Shown here piece by piece: positions 33,011 to 42,473 of a DNA stretch of 64,000 bases. Source of the DNA: Anaerovibrio sp. JC8 (lineage in GTDB: Bacteria; Bacillota; Negativicutes; Selenomonadales; Selenomonadaceae); assembly GCF_002100115.1 (NCBI RefSeq), contig NZ_ANBM01000006.1:62001-126000 (forward strand), given 5' to 3'. The translations under genes were made by a program, and so were the position numbers. The notes below the pieces were generated by a model that had not been told where the DNA came from, searched no databases, and was given only the letters and a program-made list of their open reading frames with translations. Every line of letters begins with the position of its first letter. Position 1 is the stretch's first letter.

Positions 33011-34027
33011 GTGAAAAAAATAATCGCTTTAGCATCACTTTTACTTCTTGTAGCAGCCTTTCTGGTTAGCGGATGCGGTTCTGACAACGGTTCCAACAAG
33101 AAAGTTGCTATAAGCTTTGCCAATTCATCTGCCAGCTGGCAGAAAAACGGCAACAGCGTGAAGGAAGATCTGGAAAAAGAGGGCTTCCAGGTTGATCTGC
33201 AGTTTGCTGATACCGAGGATCAGCAGATTGAACAAATAAAGAAGATGATTCAGGACCGTCCTGGCTGCCTCGTTATTGGCGCAGTAAATGGTGAAAAACT
33301 CACCGAAGTTTTAAAAGACGCAAAGGCGGAAAACATTCCTGTCATTGCCTATGACCGTCTGATTATGAATACTGATGCTGTATCCTACTACGCTTCCTTC
33401 GATAATGAGGCTGTTGGTAAGGCCATGAGTGAATATCTGGTGGCAGCCCTTAACCTCAAATCCGGTGCTGGTCCTTACAACATTGAGGTATTTGCCGGGG
33501 ATCCAAAGGATAACAATGCTCACATGTTCTTTACCGGTTCCATGGAGGTGCTTAAGCCATACTTCGATAATGGTCAGCTTGTAAGCCGCAGTAATGAAAC
33601 CAGCTTTGAGCAGGCTGCCACCAAGGACTGGGACGGTAAGAATGCTCAGGCCCGCATGGACAAGCTCATCAGCACCTACTATTCCGATGGTAATCTGGCT
33701 GCTGTTCTTGCTCCAAATGATGGCTGTGCCGCTGGCATCCGTGCTTCTTTACAGGCAAATTATCATGGTGCTTGGCCACTTATTACCGGCCAGGATGCCG
33801 AAGCCAGTGCCATTGAGGCCATCCGCTCTGGTACTCAGGCTATTACCATTTATAAATCCTCAGATGACCTTAATGCTAAGTGTATCCGCATGATTAAGGC
33901 CGTAGTTGAGGGAACTCAGCCTGCCATCAACGACAAAACCACCTACAATAATGGTGTTATGACGGTTCCGGCTTATTTGTGTATTCCAATGATAATCGAT
34001 AAGGACAACACAAATCTCGTAAAATAA
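33011..34027 (+). CDS. Sugar-binding lipoprotein, GGBP/ChvE type, without transporter
   Basis: 338 aa from a GTG start, AAAGGAG 11 bases upstream. Lipoprotein signal peptide with LVSGC at about residues 18-22. The body is a type I periplasmic binding protein (VAISFANSSASWQ, then DRPGCLVIGAVNGE, then ITGQDAEASAIEAIRSGTQ), as in galactose or multiple-sugar binders. No permease or ATPase gene follows, and the next + gene is far away. With the chemoreceptor just upstream it is probably a chemotactic sensor of sugars. Confidence 0.85.
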   Translation: MKKIIALASLLLLVAAFLVSGCGSDNGSNKKVAISFANSSASWQKNGNSVKEDLEKEGFQVDLQFADTEDQQIEQIKKMIQDRPGCLVIGAVNGEKLTEVLKDAKAENIPVIAYDRLIMNTDAVSYYASFDNEAVGKAMSEYLVAALNLKSGAGPYNIEVFAGDPKDNNAHMFFTGSMEVLKPYFDNGQLVSRSNETSFEQAATKDWDGKNAQARMDKLISTYYSDGNLAAVLAPNDGCAAGIRASLQANYHGAWPLITGQDAEASAIEAIRSGTQAITIYKSSDDLNAKCIRMIKAVVEGTQPAINDKTTYNNGVMTVPAYLCIPMIIDKDNTNLVK

Positions 34028-34047
34028 TAATCTGTTTTGTACGTAGA

Positions 34048-34082
34048 AAACGCCTTGACTCAGTGAGCCAAGGCGTTTTAAG
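34048..34082. terminator. Bidirectional terminator
   Basis: AAAACGCCTTG / CAAGGCGTTTT stem between convergent genes. Confidence 0.75.
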
Positions 34083-34108
34083 TTTGTCATCGTTGTTTAT
34101 TTTTGGAA

Positions 34109-34498
34109 TTAGTCGCTGGAAACAGTGTTCTCAATGGAAACATACTTCAGCATAATATGACCGCTGGTTCTGTTGGTAGCCAACGGAACATTATGTACGT
34201 CACACAGTCTCAGCAGAGCGTTGATATCCGGCTCATGAGGCTGGGAGGTAAGCGGATCGCGGAGGAAGATTACATAATCTATCTCACCGGTAGCAACCTT
34301 GGCACCAATCTGCTGGTCACCGCCCAGAGGACCGGACATCATGGTCTCAACTTCAATGCCATACTTTTCCTTAATCTTGGTACCAGTGGTATTGGTAGCA
34401 ATCAGATGGCAATCCTGCAACAGATCAATATGCTGCTCCACGAACTCCAGCATTTCTTCCTTCTTCTTATCATGAGCAATCAGTGCAATAGTATGCAT
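34109..34498 (-). CDS. mgsA: Methylglyoxal synthase
   Basis: 129 aa from ATG 34498 with GAGG 9 bases upstream. [39 protein letters not shown] (phosphate-binding loop, catalytic Asp) and [20 protein letters not shown] are diagnostic. It converts dihydroxyacetone phosphate to methylglyoxal and phosphate, a bypass of lower glycolysis under phosphate limitation. Confidence 0.93.
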   Translation of the reverse strand: MHTIALIAHDKKKEEMLEFVEQHIDLLQDCHLIATNTTGTKIKEKYGIEVETMMSGPLGGDQQIGAKVATGEIDYVIFLRDPLTSQPHEPDINALLRLCDVHNVPLATNRTSGHIMLKYVSIENTVSSD

Positions 34499-34646
34499 GT
34501 AAATCAACCTCTTTTCTTGTTCCTTTTTGTTTCAGCGACAATTCTAACCCCAATACATGAAAATACCATGTAAAAACATCAAAATTGCCCCTGCAGTTAA
34601 TTATACATCAGATAGTCTCCTAATTGCACTGTATTCTTTATATTTC

Positions 34647-36431
34647 TCAGTCCATTTTAAAGCTCTCAACTGCCTTGAGCATATCCTGGGCCATTTCCGC
34701 CAGAACGCCACTGGAGCTTTCGATCTCACTCATGGTAGCGGTAAGCTGCTCGGTAGCCGCCGATACGCTCTCCGCCTCGGCAGAAACGGAAGAACTCTTT
34801 ACCGATACTGACTGGATGGCAGCACCTATGGTCTTGGTATTTTCATTAAGGGAGGTGACAATATTGTTCATCCGCTGGGATTCGTCAGCCACATTGCGGA
34901 CCATTTCCGCAATCTCACCAAAGCTGGTACCGGAATCCTGTACCACCTTGGTGCCGGCCTCCACCTGGCTTACACCCTCCTTCATTACGGCTACAGCTCT
35001 TTGGCTCTTGGCCTGAATGGAGGTAATGAGTCCCGCAATCTCACCGGCAGACTCACTGGACTGCTCGGCCAGCTTTCGTACCTCATCTGCTACAACCGCA
35101 AAGCCACGGCCATGCTCACCGGCCCGGGCTGCCTCAATGGCGGCATTCAGGGCCAACAGATTGGTCTGGCCTGCAATGGAGGAAATTGTGTCAACAATCT
35201 TGCCAATGCGGTCAGATTCCTCACCCAGCTCAGTAATAACATCGGCGGACTGCATAACAGAATCGTGAATCAGCTTCATCTGGTCCACGGCCCCTTCTAC
35301 GGTCTTGGCCTCGCTGACAGCCTTTTCCTGGGTGGTCCGGACTACCTCACTGGACTGCTGAATAGTAGTCACGAAATTGGTCATGTGCTGACCCAGATCC
35401 TCAACCTGTCCGTTGGCCGTCTCTATTTCCGTAAACTGCTCAGAGCAGTTGCCGGCCACATTTACCATGGAATTGGCCACGGAATGGGATACCTCGGCAG
35501 ACTGACGGGCGCTGTTGTTCAGATGGGAGGCCGAATCAGTAACCTGATGGGCTGTAGAAACAACCTTTTTCATCATGTTGCTGATATTATTCTGCAGGGT
35601 GGTGAGGGCCTGCCCCATTTCACTGATTTCATCATCAGTATCATATACATCGCCGCCGCTTCGTCCCCGACGGAAATCACCGGTAGCCAACACCTTAAGA
35701 CGATCTGTAACCTGCATAATAGGCCCTACGATACGGTTGGCAAACACATAACCAATGCCAATAAAAATCATCTGGAGAACAATCACAAAAATGCCCATTT
35801 TAACGAGGCTGGCTCTGAGAGCCGCATTGGCCTCCACTTCCTGCTGGGCCACCATAGTATCAATATAATCAATCCAGACACCAGTGCCCAGTACCCACTG
35901 ATAAGGAGCAAAGGACACGGTATAATTACGCTTTGGCAACGGAGTATCCTCACCTGGCTTGGCGAACATCAGGTCAGTAAAGCCGCCGCCGTCCTTGCGG
36001 CCGTTCTTGATCATTTCCTCAATAAAGCGGGTACCATTAGGGTCAACGGAATCAATGCGGCTCTTGCCCTCAGTAGGACGTCCCAGCAATACCACATTGA
36101 CACCCTCATAGGTATCAATCCAAAAATAACCGGCACCATTATCGTATCTCATGGCCCTTACCCGGTCAGCAGCCTCCTTCCTGGCCTGTTCTTCTGTCAT
36201 AAGGCCCTGCTGCTGCAAGCCGTAAACATAATTAATTACGGATACAGCACTTTCCGTCTGGTCCTTCAGCTGCTTCTCAATATCCTGGGTCAGGGTTGCC
36301 CGATAAGACTCAACCTGTCTCTTGGACTCGTCTACCATGCTGTAGACCATCATGGCACCGATGCAGAATGTAGTCAGCAACGAAATACTGACAACAACAA
36401 AAATAACCTTGTTTTTCAACGAAAGTTTCAT
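34647..36431 (-). CDS. Methyl-accepting chemotaxis protein with sCache_2 sensor
   Basis: 594 aa. TM1 at about 8-30; the periplasmic part contains [18 protein letters not shown] and [16 protein letters not shown], the sCache_2 pattern for small carboxylates and similar ligands. TM2 at about 195-215, HAMP, and a signalling domain with the [20 protein letters not shown] tip follow. Transcribed alone. Confidence 0.87.
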   Translation of the reverse strand: MKLSLKNKVIFVVVSISLLTTFCIGAMMVYSMVDESKRQVESYRATLTQDIEKQLKDQTESAVSVINYVYGLQQQGLMTEEQARKEAADRVRAMRYDNGAGYFWIDTYEGVNVVLLGRPTEGKSRIDSVDPNGTRFIEEMIKNGRKDGGGFTDLMFAKPGEDTPLPKRNYTVSFAPYQWVLGTGVWIDYIDTMVAQQEVEANAALRASLVKMGIFVIVLQMIFIGIGYVFANRIVGPIMQVTDRLKVLATGDFRRGRSGGDVYDTDDEISEMGQALTTLQNNISNMMKKVVSTAHQVTDSASHLNNSARQSAEVSHSVANSMVNVAGNCSEQFTEIETANGQVEDLGQHMTNFVTTIQQSSEVVRTTQEKAVSEAKTVEGAVDQMKLIHDSVMQSADVITELGEESDRIGKIVDTISSIAGQTNLLALNAAIEAARAGEHGRGFAVVADEVRKLAEQSSESAGEIAGLITSIQAKSQRAVAVMKEGVSQVEAGTKVVQDSGTSFGEIAEMVRNVADESQRMNNIVTSLNENTKTIGAAIQSVSVKSSSVSAEAESVSAATEQLTATMSEIESSSGVLAEMAQDMLKAVESFKMD

Positions 36432-36479
36432 AGTAATACCTCCCCTAAAAGCTTTCCAAATAAACCCCTATCTTCATAA

Positions 36480-36847
36480 GCTCGAACCAGCAAGCGTCAT
36501 AAAGCAATAAAAAAATTTCTCTTAATTGTCTTATGAATTCTAGATTTACTAAAAATATCCTTCTTTAAATTATTTTTATTAATGTATTTTTAAATTAATT
36601 TTTGATATATTTTTTATCAATTTAAAAAATTATTTATTTATTATAGCAATTAAATTTTATAGGTCAAACCTTTAAACGCCTGACATCATACCATTTGTTG
36701 GAAAAATTTGTCGTATTTCCCATTTTTCCCCATAAAATTTGCAAAAATAATAGCAATTTTCAACCAAATTGTTTATAATGGTCTTATAAATTTTGAAAAT
36801 ATTTTTTACCTTAGTAGGACAAAATAACAACAAGGAGTATAAATGTT
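36480..36847. other. AT-rich divergent intergenic region
   Basis: Nearly 370 bases, very AT-rich, between a chemoreceptor and a GntR-type regulator. TATAAT near 36774 is a likely -10 of the regulator gene. No gene or clear repeat seen. Confidence 0.45.
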
Positions 36848-37576
36848 ATGGATGAAGTAAAGGAAGAAAGTGGAAAAACATTAGTTGAAGTTACCACTGA
36901 CAGAATTATCGATTATATTACTTCCAGACAGTTAAAGCCTGGTGACAAGGTGCCAACGGAAGCCGAATTTCTTGACAAGTTCGAGGTCAGCCGCGGTACC
37001 CTTCGTGAAGCATTTAAGGTTTTAATTGCCCGTAACATTCTGGAAAGCCGTCAGGGTGCCGGTACCTTCATTTCAGAAAAGCAGGGCATTCCGGATGACC
37101 CGTTGGGACTTACCTTTATCTACGATGACCAGATGCTGGCCCTGGATATGATCGATCTGCGTTTGATGATTGAGCCAAAGGCAGCCCAGCTGGCTGCAGT
37201 AAACGCCACTGAGGAGCAAAAGCAGGCCCTCATCGACATGATGGCAACCCTGGAGGACAAGATAAACAAGGGTGAATCCTATGTGACAGAAGACGGCAAG
37301 TTCCATCAGCTCATTGCTGAATCCACCGGCAACAGGATTATCGGCAACCTCACCTATATTCTCTTTTCTTCCATTGAGAAGAACATCGCATTGACCCTTA
37401 ACAACCTCAGTGTTTCCAATACACTTTATTATCACCGTCGGATTCTCAAGGCGATTCTGGAAGGCGAAATCTTCGATGCCTACAATGCCATGACCAACCA
37501 CCTGAGCCTCATCCGGGAGTATATGATAAAGGCCCACGAGGAAGAAATAAAGGGACAGGCTGGTGAAGAAGCTTAA
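36848..37576 (+). CDS. FadR-subfamily GntR transcriptional regulator
   Basis: 242 aa, AAGGAG 10 bases upstream. Winged-helix part: LKPGDKVPTEAEFLDKFEVS, then RGTLREAFKVL, the standard GntR DNA-binding motif. Residues 95-230 form the helical FCD ligand-binding domain (DLRLMIEPKAAQLA; metal-binding residues include D and H in FHQLIAEST and NHLSLIREY). Such regulators sense carboxylic acids or sugar acids. The target gene is not adjacent, so only autoregulation can be suggested. Confidence 0.87.
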   Translation: MDEVKEESGKTLVEVTTDRIIDYITSRQLKPGDKVPTEAEFLDKFEVSRGTLREAFKVLIARNILESRQGAGTFISEKQGIPDDPLGLTFIYDDQMLALDMIDLRLMIEPKAAQLAAVNATEEQKQALIDMMATLEDKINKGESYVTEDGKFHQLIAESTGNRIIGNLTYILFSSIEKNIALTLNNLSVSNTLYYHRRILKAILEGEIFDAYNAMTNHLSLIREYMIKAHEEEIKGQAGEEA

Positions 37577-37587
37577 TACTCAATTAC

Positions 37588-37627
37588 AAAAGCTGGAAGC
37601 TGCGGTTTCCGGCTTTTATTTTTTCTG
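37588..37627 (+). terminator. Intrinsic terminator
   Basis: GCTGGAA / TTTCCGGC hairpin followed by TTTTATTTTTT. Confidence 0.65.
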
Positions 37628-37701
37628 TTATTCACGGACTGGAAAAATAAGATTATTTTCGTTAAAATAGTAAAAGAAATCTACGTAAAAGGACATATAA
37701 T

Positions 37702-38391
37702 ATGACTTTTCAGTTACCAGCCAATTTCAACAGCATAATATTTGCCCAAAAATTTATTTCCAGTCTGGGCTTTGTTCCCGTCAATTTTCACTTTCCCGGC
37801 ATAAATCCCCACTCTGACAGCTGTATCAGCTTTGGGCTGAAAAAATTCTCCGGCTTTAAAGGCATGGAGGAGCAGATTCTGTTTTACTATGACGATGGGG
37901 ATATGAATGCTCCCAACAAGGGCTTTTTGCTGACCACCAAGGGTATGCACCTTTTGGGATATCCCTGGTTTATTCCCATGGAGCGGTTTATGGGCAGCAA
38001 TCTGCAGCTTACCAGATCCCAGGTCGGCTTTGATTTGACCATGTACTATGCCGAAGGCGTTACCCCGGCATCAGATACGTATAAAATATACGTGCCCAAT
38101 GATATGCTGATTCCTGTGCTCCGAAAAGTGTTCCAGCAGCTGGGCTCCGATAATCCCATGGAGCCACTTAAGCAGGATATGCCAGAGGCCCCGGCATCAG
38201 CAGCTGCTGTTTCTTGCCCGGCCTGCAATGCCCCAGCCAGGGAAGGGCAGAAATTCTGCACAAAATGCGGATCGGCTATCCCTGCCGAGGAAACTAAGGT
38301 CCGCCTAAAAAAATTCTGTACCAACTGCGGCAGCAAGCTCCTGGGCGGGGCAAAATTCTGCCAGAACTGCGGCACCAAATTATACGATTAA
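37702..38391 (+). CDS. Protein with two C-terminal zinc ribbons
   Basis: 229 aa. Residues 1-150 are an unrecognised alpha/beta domain; the C-terminus has two zinc ribbons, CPACNAP...FCTKCG (about 172-192) and FCTNCG...FCQNCG (about 204-226). The next gene also carries a zinc ribbon. Probably cytoplasmic. The N-terminal domain matches nothing I recall with confidence. Confidence 0.6.
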   Translation: MTFQLPANFNSIIFAQKFISSLGFVPVNFHFPGINPHSDSCISFGLKKFSGFKGMEEQILFYYDDGDMNAPNKGFLLTTKGMHLLGYPWFIPMERFMGSNLQLTRSQVGFDLTMYYAEGVTPASDTYKIYVPNDMLIPVLRKVFQQLGSDNPMEPLKQDMPEAPASAAAVSCPACNAPAREGQKFCTKCGSAIPAEETKVRLKKFCTNCGSKLLGGAKFCQNCGTKLYD

Positions 38392-38419
38392 CTGTTTTAT
38401 AAATTAAATTTAGGCATCA

Positions 38420-38452
38420 AAAAAGCGGCTCAGCTTCGAGCCGCTTTTTATA
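38420..38452. terminator. Bidirectional terminator
   Basis: AAAAAGCGGCTC / GAGCCGCTTTTT stem between convergent genes. Confidence 0.75.
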
Positions 38453-38471
38453 TTATTAATGTTTTTTGCTA

Positions 38472-39146
38472 TCAAGGGAACATCAATGGGTCGTCACCAT
38501 ACTGGTTTGGGCCTTCGGTACCCCTGCCGAACAGCAGATAGAGGCTGACGAAAATATTTACGATTGGAATCAAAGTACCAATAACCAGCCAGCCCGGCTT
38601 ATCCAAATCATGAGCACGTTTGATGCTGTTCATAAAGGACAAAATCATTACAGGCAAGCAAACAATATAACCCAGGCCCTGACTTGCATCAGGATCAAAA
38701 TCCATAGCCAGGCCTATAAAAGTACCAATCATGGCGAGAACAGCTGCTACAACACCCAGCACCAGACCGCGGAGGAAATATCTCAGACGGTTAAGACGAC
38801 CGGTATAGGTGGTCCACTTGAAGGCCTGAATAATATTTTCCGGCTTTGGCCCCATATTGTAGCCGCCATACTGAGGCTGCTGCTGGAAGCCTTGCTGCCC
38901 ATAAGGATTATAGCCATTATTGTAGCCGTTGTTCATTGGCTGCTGTGGCTGTGCAGGCTGATAAGGATTCTGCTGCATAGGCTGCTGAGGCTGAGCCTGC
39001 ATTGGTGGCTGCTGCATTGGCTGCTGAACCATCTGCTGTGGCTGAGCTGCCGGCTGACTCTCCATATTCAAGTTCTGGCCGCACTCAGGACAGAACACTG
39101 CATTATCCTCTACCTTCTCACCGCAATTAGGACAAAATTTAGACAT
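38472..39146 (-). CDS. Zinc-ribbon and DUF805 membrane protein
   Basis: 224 aa. N-terminal zinc ribbon FCPNCG...FCPECG (residues 4-23), then a glutamine/proline-rich linker of about 65 residues, with QQPM repeats, then a DUF805 domain with four membrane helices (YTGRLNRLRYFLRG; IKRAHDLDKPGW). DUF805 proteins are widespread membrane proteins of unknown role. Confidence 0.82.
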   Translation of the reverse strand: MSKFCPNCGEKVEDNAVFCPECGQNLNMESQPAAQPQQMVQQPMQQPPMQAQPQQPMQQNPYQPAQPQQPMNNGYNNGYNPYGQQGFQQQPQYGGYNMGPKPENIIQAFKWTTYTGRLNRLRYFLRGLVLGVVAAVLAMIGTFIGLAMDFDPDASQGLGYIVCLPVMILSFMNSIKRAHDLDKPGWLVIGTLIPIVNIFVSLYLLFGRGTEGPNQYGDDPLMFP

Positions 39147-39190
39147 AACATCATCTCCATCTAAAAAAATAACATATCTATTCTAGCACA

Positions 39191-40378
39191 TTAATCCGCG
39201 AGACTTCTCTTGATAATTAGTCCCATTCTAGGGGCCACCAGATTCAGCTTGGCCCGGATAATACGCCGGACAGACTCATTAATCCGCTCCTCTGATATTT
39301 TACCGCTATTTACCGCTGTCAGCAAGGCCTCCGCCGTTTCAGCCTGATTCCTGTACACATGACAGCTCATAACAATATCAGCCCCGGCCAGTACAGACTG
39401 TACTGCCGCGTCCCCCGGGGTATAAAACCGTGACACGGCCCCCATGGCCATATCATCCGTTATTATAATTCCTTTATAGCCCAGCTTTTCCCGCAGCAGC
39501 TTGGTCATAATATCCGGAGAAAGGCTGGCCGGCATCTGGCCACCAATTTTCGGATACACAATATGGGAAATCATGATCAGCTGCCTGTCATGGGTATTGC
39601 GGTTCAGCACCCGCACAAAGGGTGCCAAATCCGTATCATTAAGCTGCTCAAGGGTGGCATCCACCACTACACGGTCCACATGGGTATCTGCCTTGCCCCG
39701 GCCGATTCCCGGAAAATGCTTCAAGGAGTATAGCATGCCGCTTTCCTCATAGCCCATAGCCGCCTGGTCCACAAAATCCGCCGCAATTTTTGGATTATTG
39801 CTGTAATGACGGTCCTTGAAGGATCCCAAATCCGCCACCGGCGCAAAATTCACATTAAAGCCCAAATCCTTCAGCTGCCCGGAAATCTTCACGGCCCATT
39901 CCTTAGCCAGCTCCGGACGTCCGGTCTGGGCAATGGACAGCTGTGAAGGCGGCGGTGGTACTATATGACGCATACGGGCCACCTGGCCCCCCTCCTCATC
40001 CACGGCGATAAAGAGAGGCAGCTTCCCCTGGGTGGTGTCCTGCAGCTGCTGATTCAGCTTCCACACCTGTTCCCTTGACTCCAGATTGTAGTCAAATTCC
40101 ACCAGCCCTCCAAAATGGTAGCGCTCAAACATGCCCCGGGCCTCAGCATCAAACTCCGTGCCGGTAACCCCGGCACAAATCATCTGGCCGATCTTCTCCT
40201 CAAGGGTCATGCCCTCAAGAATCTCCTCCACCTTCTGCCCCTGGGACAGGCTGCCGTCGGCGGCAATAATCTTGAAATCCCTGTTCCTGTTGCTGCTGCA
40301 GCCGCTGATGAACAGGGACAGGACCAAAAGCAGAAGCCCCAGCCCCAGCAGAGACTTGCCGTGCCTATTAATACTCAT
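39191..40378 (-). CDS. Beta-N-acetylhexosaminidase-like GH3 lipoprotein
   Basis: 395 aa from ATG 40378, overlapping the end of the upstream gene by 11 bases. Lipoprotein signal with LFISGC at about residues 24-29. GH3 features: VDEEGGQVARM, KHFPGIGRGKADTHVD (general acid loop of NagZ-type) and MISHIVYPKIGG, then the nucleophile motif IIITDDMAMGA. It removes GlcNAc from muropeptides or chitobiose-type sugars, outside the inner membrane. Coupled to the gene upstream. Confidence 0.85.
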   Translation of the reverse strand: MSINRHGKSLLGLGLLLLVLSLFISGCSSNRNRDFKIIAADGSLSQGQKVEEILEGMTLEEKIGQMICAGVTGTEFDAEARGMFERYHFGGLVEFDYNLESREQVWKLNQQLQDTTQGKLPLFIAVDEEGGQVARMRHIVPPPPSQLSIAQTGRPELAKEWAVKISGQLKDLGFNVNFAPVADLGSFKDRHYSNNPKIAADFVDQAAMGYEESGMLYSLKHFPGIGRGKADTHVDRVVVDATLEQLNDTDLAPFVRVLNRNTHDRQLIMISHIVYPKIGGQMPASLSPDIMTKLLREKLGYKGIIITDDMAMGAVSRFYTPGDAAVQSVLAGADIVMSCHVYRNQAETAEALLTAVNSGKISEERINESVRRIIRAKLNLVAPRMGLIIKRSLAD

Positions 40379-41783
40379 CTTCCCCATCATCGAATTCATC
40401 ATAACCATCCTCATAATAGCGACGTCTGAATTCTTCCTTTACCAGCTTTTCCAGACTTGGGTCTATATCGAACAGCATTACCGCATCCACCAGATTATCA
40501 AAAACCACATCCGGCACCAGCGACATAATGCCCTTGCCATCCACATAACGGACAAATTCCTCCGTGGCAGCCGGATCCTCCACCAGACTGTCAGCAATGG
40601 ATTCCAGCATATCCGTACGTTCCCGGTCGCTCTTTAACCTCTTGGAGACGGATTCTGCCGTTTCAAACACCTTGCCCAGCTCGTGGTCAATCTCCTCCTC
40701 GCTGAAGCCCTGGCTTTCCATCCATTGGGCGTGCACATCGCAGCGGAAATCATCCAGCTCCGGAATGGATTTACGACGGTCCAGAGTAATGTTCAGCTTG
40801 CTGCAAAGCCCACTCAGCAACGCCTCCGTGGCATCATTGCGTACCCGGATGGTCATTGGCCGCCCCTGCTTCATAATGACACTCATCAATGACTTGGTGA
40901 TATTGCCATAAAGGTCCTTATCCGACAGGCTGGTTTCCATGAAAAGCAGCTCACCGCTGGCCTCGTCAAATACCGCCAGCATCTCCGGGAAATAAGGTGC
41001 CTTGATGGCCTCCCCGAACTCATTCATTTTGGCATCCTCGTTAATAAGCGCCTCTGGCAGGGTACCCTGATCTGCCACCCAGATAGCCCCGGTTTTCTTG
41101 GCCTTCTTCATGCGGGCCACCTGCAGATCATTCCACTTCGGCTGATAATGCTTTGGCTGACTGTCCGTCACCACAGAAGCCACATCGGTGGCATATGTGC
41201 TGCCATCGTATACCAGGGCCGGAATTGCCAGCTCCCTGTCCTGCACATGATGACGCAGATCCAGAATATATTTGCTGGTATTGGAGGCCTTCAGAATATC
41301 ATTAATCCGTTTCATGACAGCCTGCAGGCAAAGCAGGGTATCATCCACATCCGCCTTGTCACGATACATCCAGGCACGATGCTGGGCCGTAGTCACCCGA
41401 AAAACAGGATAAAAGCCGCTGCCGCTTGGCTTCAGCTTCTTTTTCGTCAAATAATCCTGTATTTCGCCTATCTCGGAAGGAGCCAAGGCCGCCTTGTTCT
41501 CAAAGGTAAGAATATAGGCCTCCTGCTCCACCAGATATGCCACCTTGGTGTAGAAATTAACCTTTTTGGCATGAACCATGCGCAAATAGGCCTGAACGCT
41601 CTCCTCACTGTTATGGATCCACAAAGCCGGCTTTCCGGTGCCTCCGCCGAAAATCTGACAAAAGCGCGGCCTGCCGTCAGGCAGTATCACCGAAAAGAAC
41701 TGGGCCGGATGCATTTTTTTCCACGGCTTCAGGGACTTAAATTCAAAAGCCAGATCAAACAATTCATCTGGTATCATTGTCAT
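40368..41783 (-). CDS. Hypothetical protein, possible DUF7309/DUF6930
   Basis: 471 aa, AAGGAG 8 bases upstream. The N-terminal 200 residues (FEFKSLKPWKKMHPAQFFSV, FYPVFRVTTAQHRAWMYRD) and the middle GEAIKAPYFPEMLAVFDEASG recall the DUF7309 and DUF6930 families, but I am not sure. The C-terminus is very acidic (DEFDDGEDEY). No catalytic motif is obvious. Overlaps the GH3 gene and is probably cotranscribed with it. Confidence 0.6.
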   Translation of the reverse strand: MTMIPDELFDLAFEFKSLKPWKKMHPAQFFSVILPDGRPRFCQIFGGGTGKPALWIHNSEESVQAYLRMVHAKKVNFYTKVAYLVEQEAYILTFENKAALAPSEIGEIQDYLTKKKLKPSGSGFYPVFRVTTAQHRAWMYRDKADVDDTLLCLQAVMKRINDILKASNTSKYILDLRHHVQDRELAIPALVYDGSTYATDVASVVTDSQPKHYQPKWNDLQVARMKKAKKTGAIWVADQGTLPEALINEDAKMNEFGEAIKAPYFPEMLAVFDEASGELLFMETSLSDKDLYGNITKSLMSVIMKQGRPMTIRVRNDATEALLSGLCSKLNITLDRRKSIPELDDFRCDVHAQWMESQGFSEEEIDHELGKVFETAESVSKRLKSDRERTDMLESIADSLVEDPAATEEFVRYVDGKGIMSLVPDVVFDNLVDAVMLFDIDPSLEKLVKEEFRRRYYEDGYDEFDDGEDEY

Positions 41784-41967
41784 AGCTGATCTCCTTATAA
41801 ATCAGAATGCCATTCAAAATATTTTCCTTAAAGAAAAATTTCTTAATATCTTTATTATTATATCATAAATGTTTAACTGAGGCCTGTATTTTAATGGCAT
41901 TACATAAAATTAAGTAGCCAACTATTTTTTACGATATAATCTATAGAGCAGGAAAGGAGGGTCTTCT

Positions 41968-42447
41968 ATGGCTTTTATCGATAACAGCATGGAAATACTG
42001 ATGCAGCTGCACAATCTGGCCAACAACAGCCGGATAGGCAGCGTCAGCAAAAGTCCAAAAAGCAAATCCACAGATGAAACCAGTGACACCAAGTCCTTTG
42101 CAGACGTCTGGAGCAAAATCCAGAAGGAGCAGCAGGAATTTGATGCTATTCTCGACCAGGTGGATCTGGCCCAGTACAAGCTGTCCCTGCAGGATGCTTT
42201 CTGGTCCAGCCAGGCCGATGCCATGAAGTACCTACGGAATTACACCCAGCGACATCAGCGGGCCTACACCCAGGAAGCTCTTGGCACCATCACCACCGGT
42301 GTGCTTAAGCTCCACCAGTTAAATTCACTCTATAGCTACAATATGGATCCGGAAATAACCCAAAACCTCAGCAAGCAGCTCCAGACCGCCCTGACCGAGG
42401 CCATGATGGCCAACATCAAGAGCACCGGGAGCTGGCTGTCCTATTAA
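41968..42447 (+). CDS. Hypothetical helical protein
   Basis: 159 aa, AAAGGAGGG 7 bases upstream. Mostly alpha-helical and polar, with no membrane segment, cysteine or known motif (SFADVWSKIQKEQQEFDAIL). The gene is 26 bases ahead of the hybrid kinase gene and on the same strand, so it may be a partner or input of that kinase. Confidence 0.55.
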   Translation: MAFIDNSMEILMQLHNLANNSRIGSVSKSPKSKSTDETSDTKSFADVWSKIQKEQQEFDAILDQVDLAQYKLSLQDAFWSSQADAMKYLRNYTQRHQRAYTQEALGTITTGVLKLHQLNSLYSYNMDPEITQNLSKQLQTALTEAMMANIKSTGSWLSY

Positions 42448-42473
42448 AAATTTCATAATGCAGGAGAATGACC

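Noticed and set aside
35001-36479. 492-codon + strand frame opposite a chemoreceptor
   Set aside because: Shadow frame, no start signals; the chemoreceptor on the other strand is certain.
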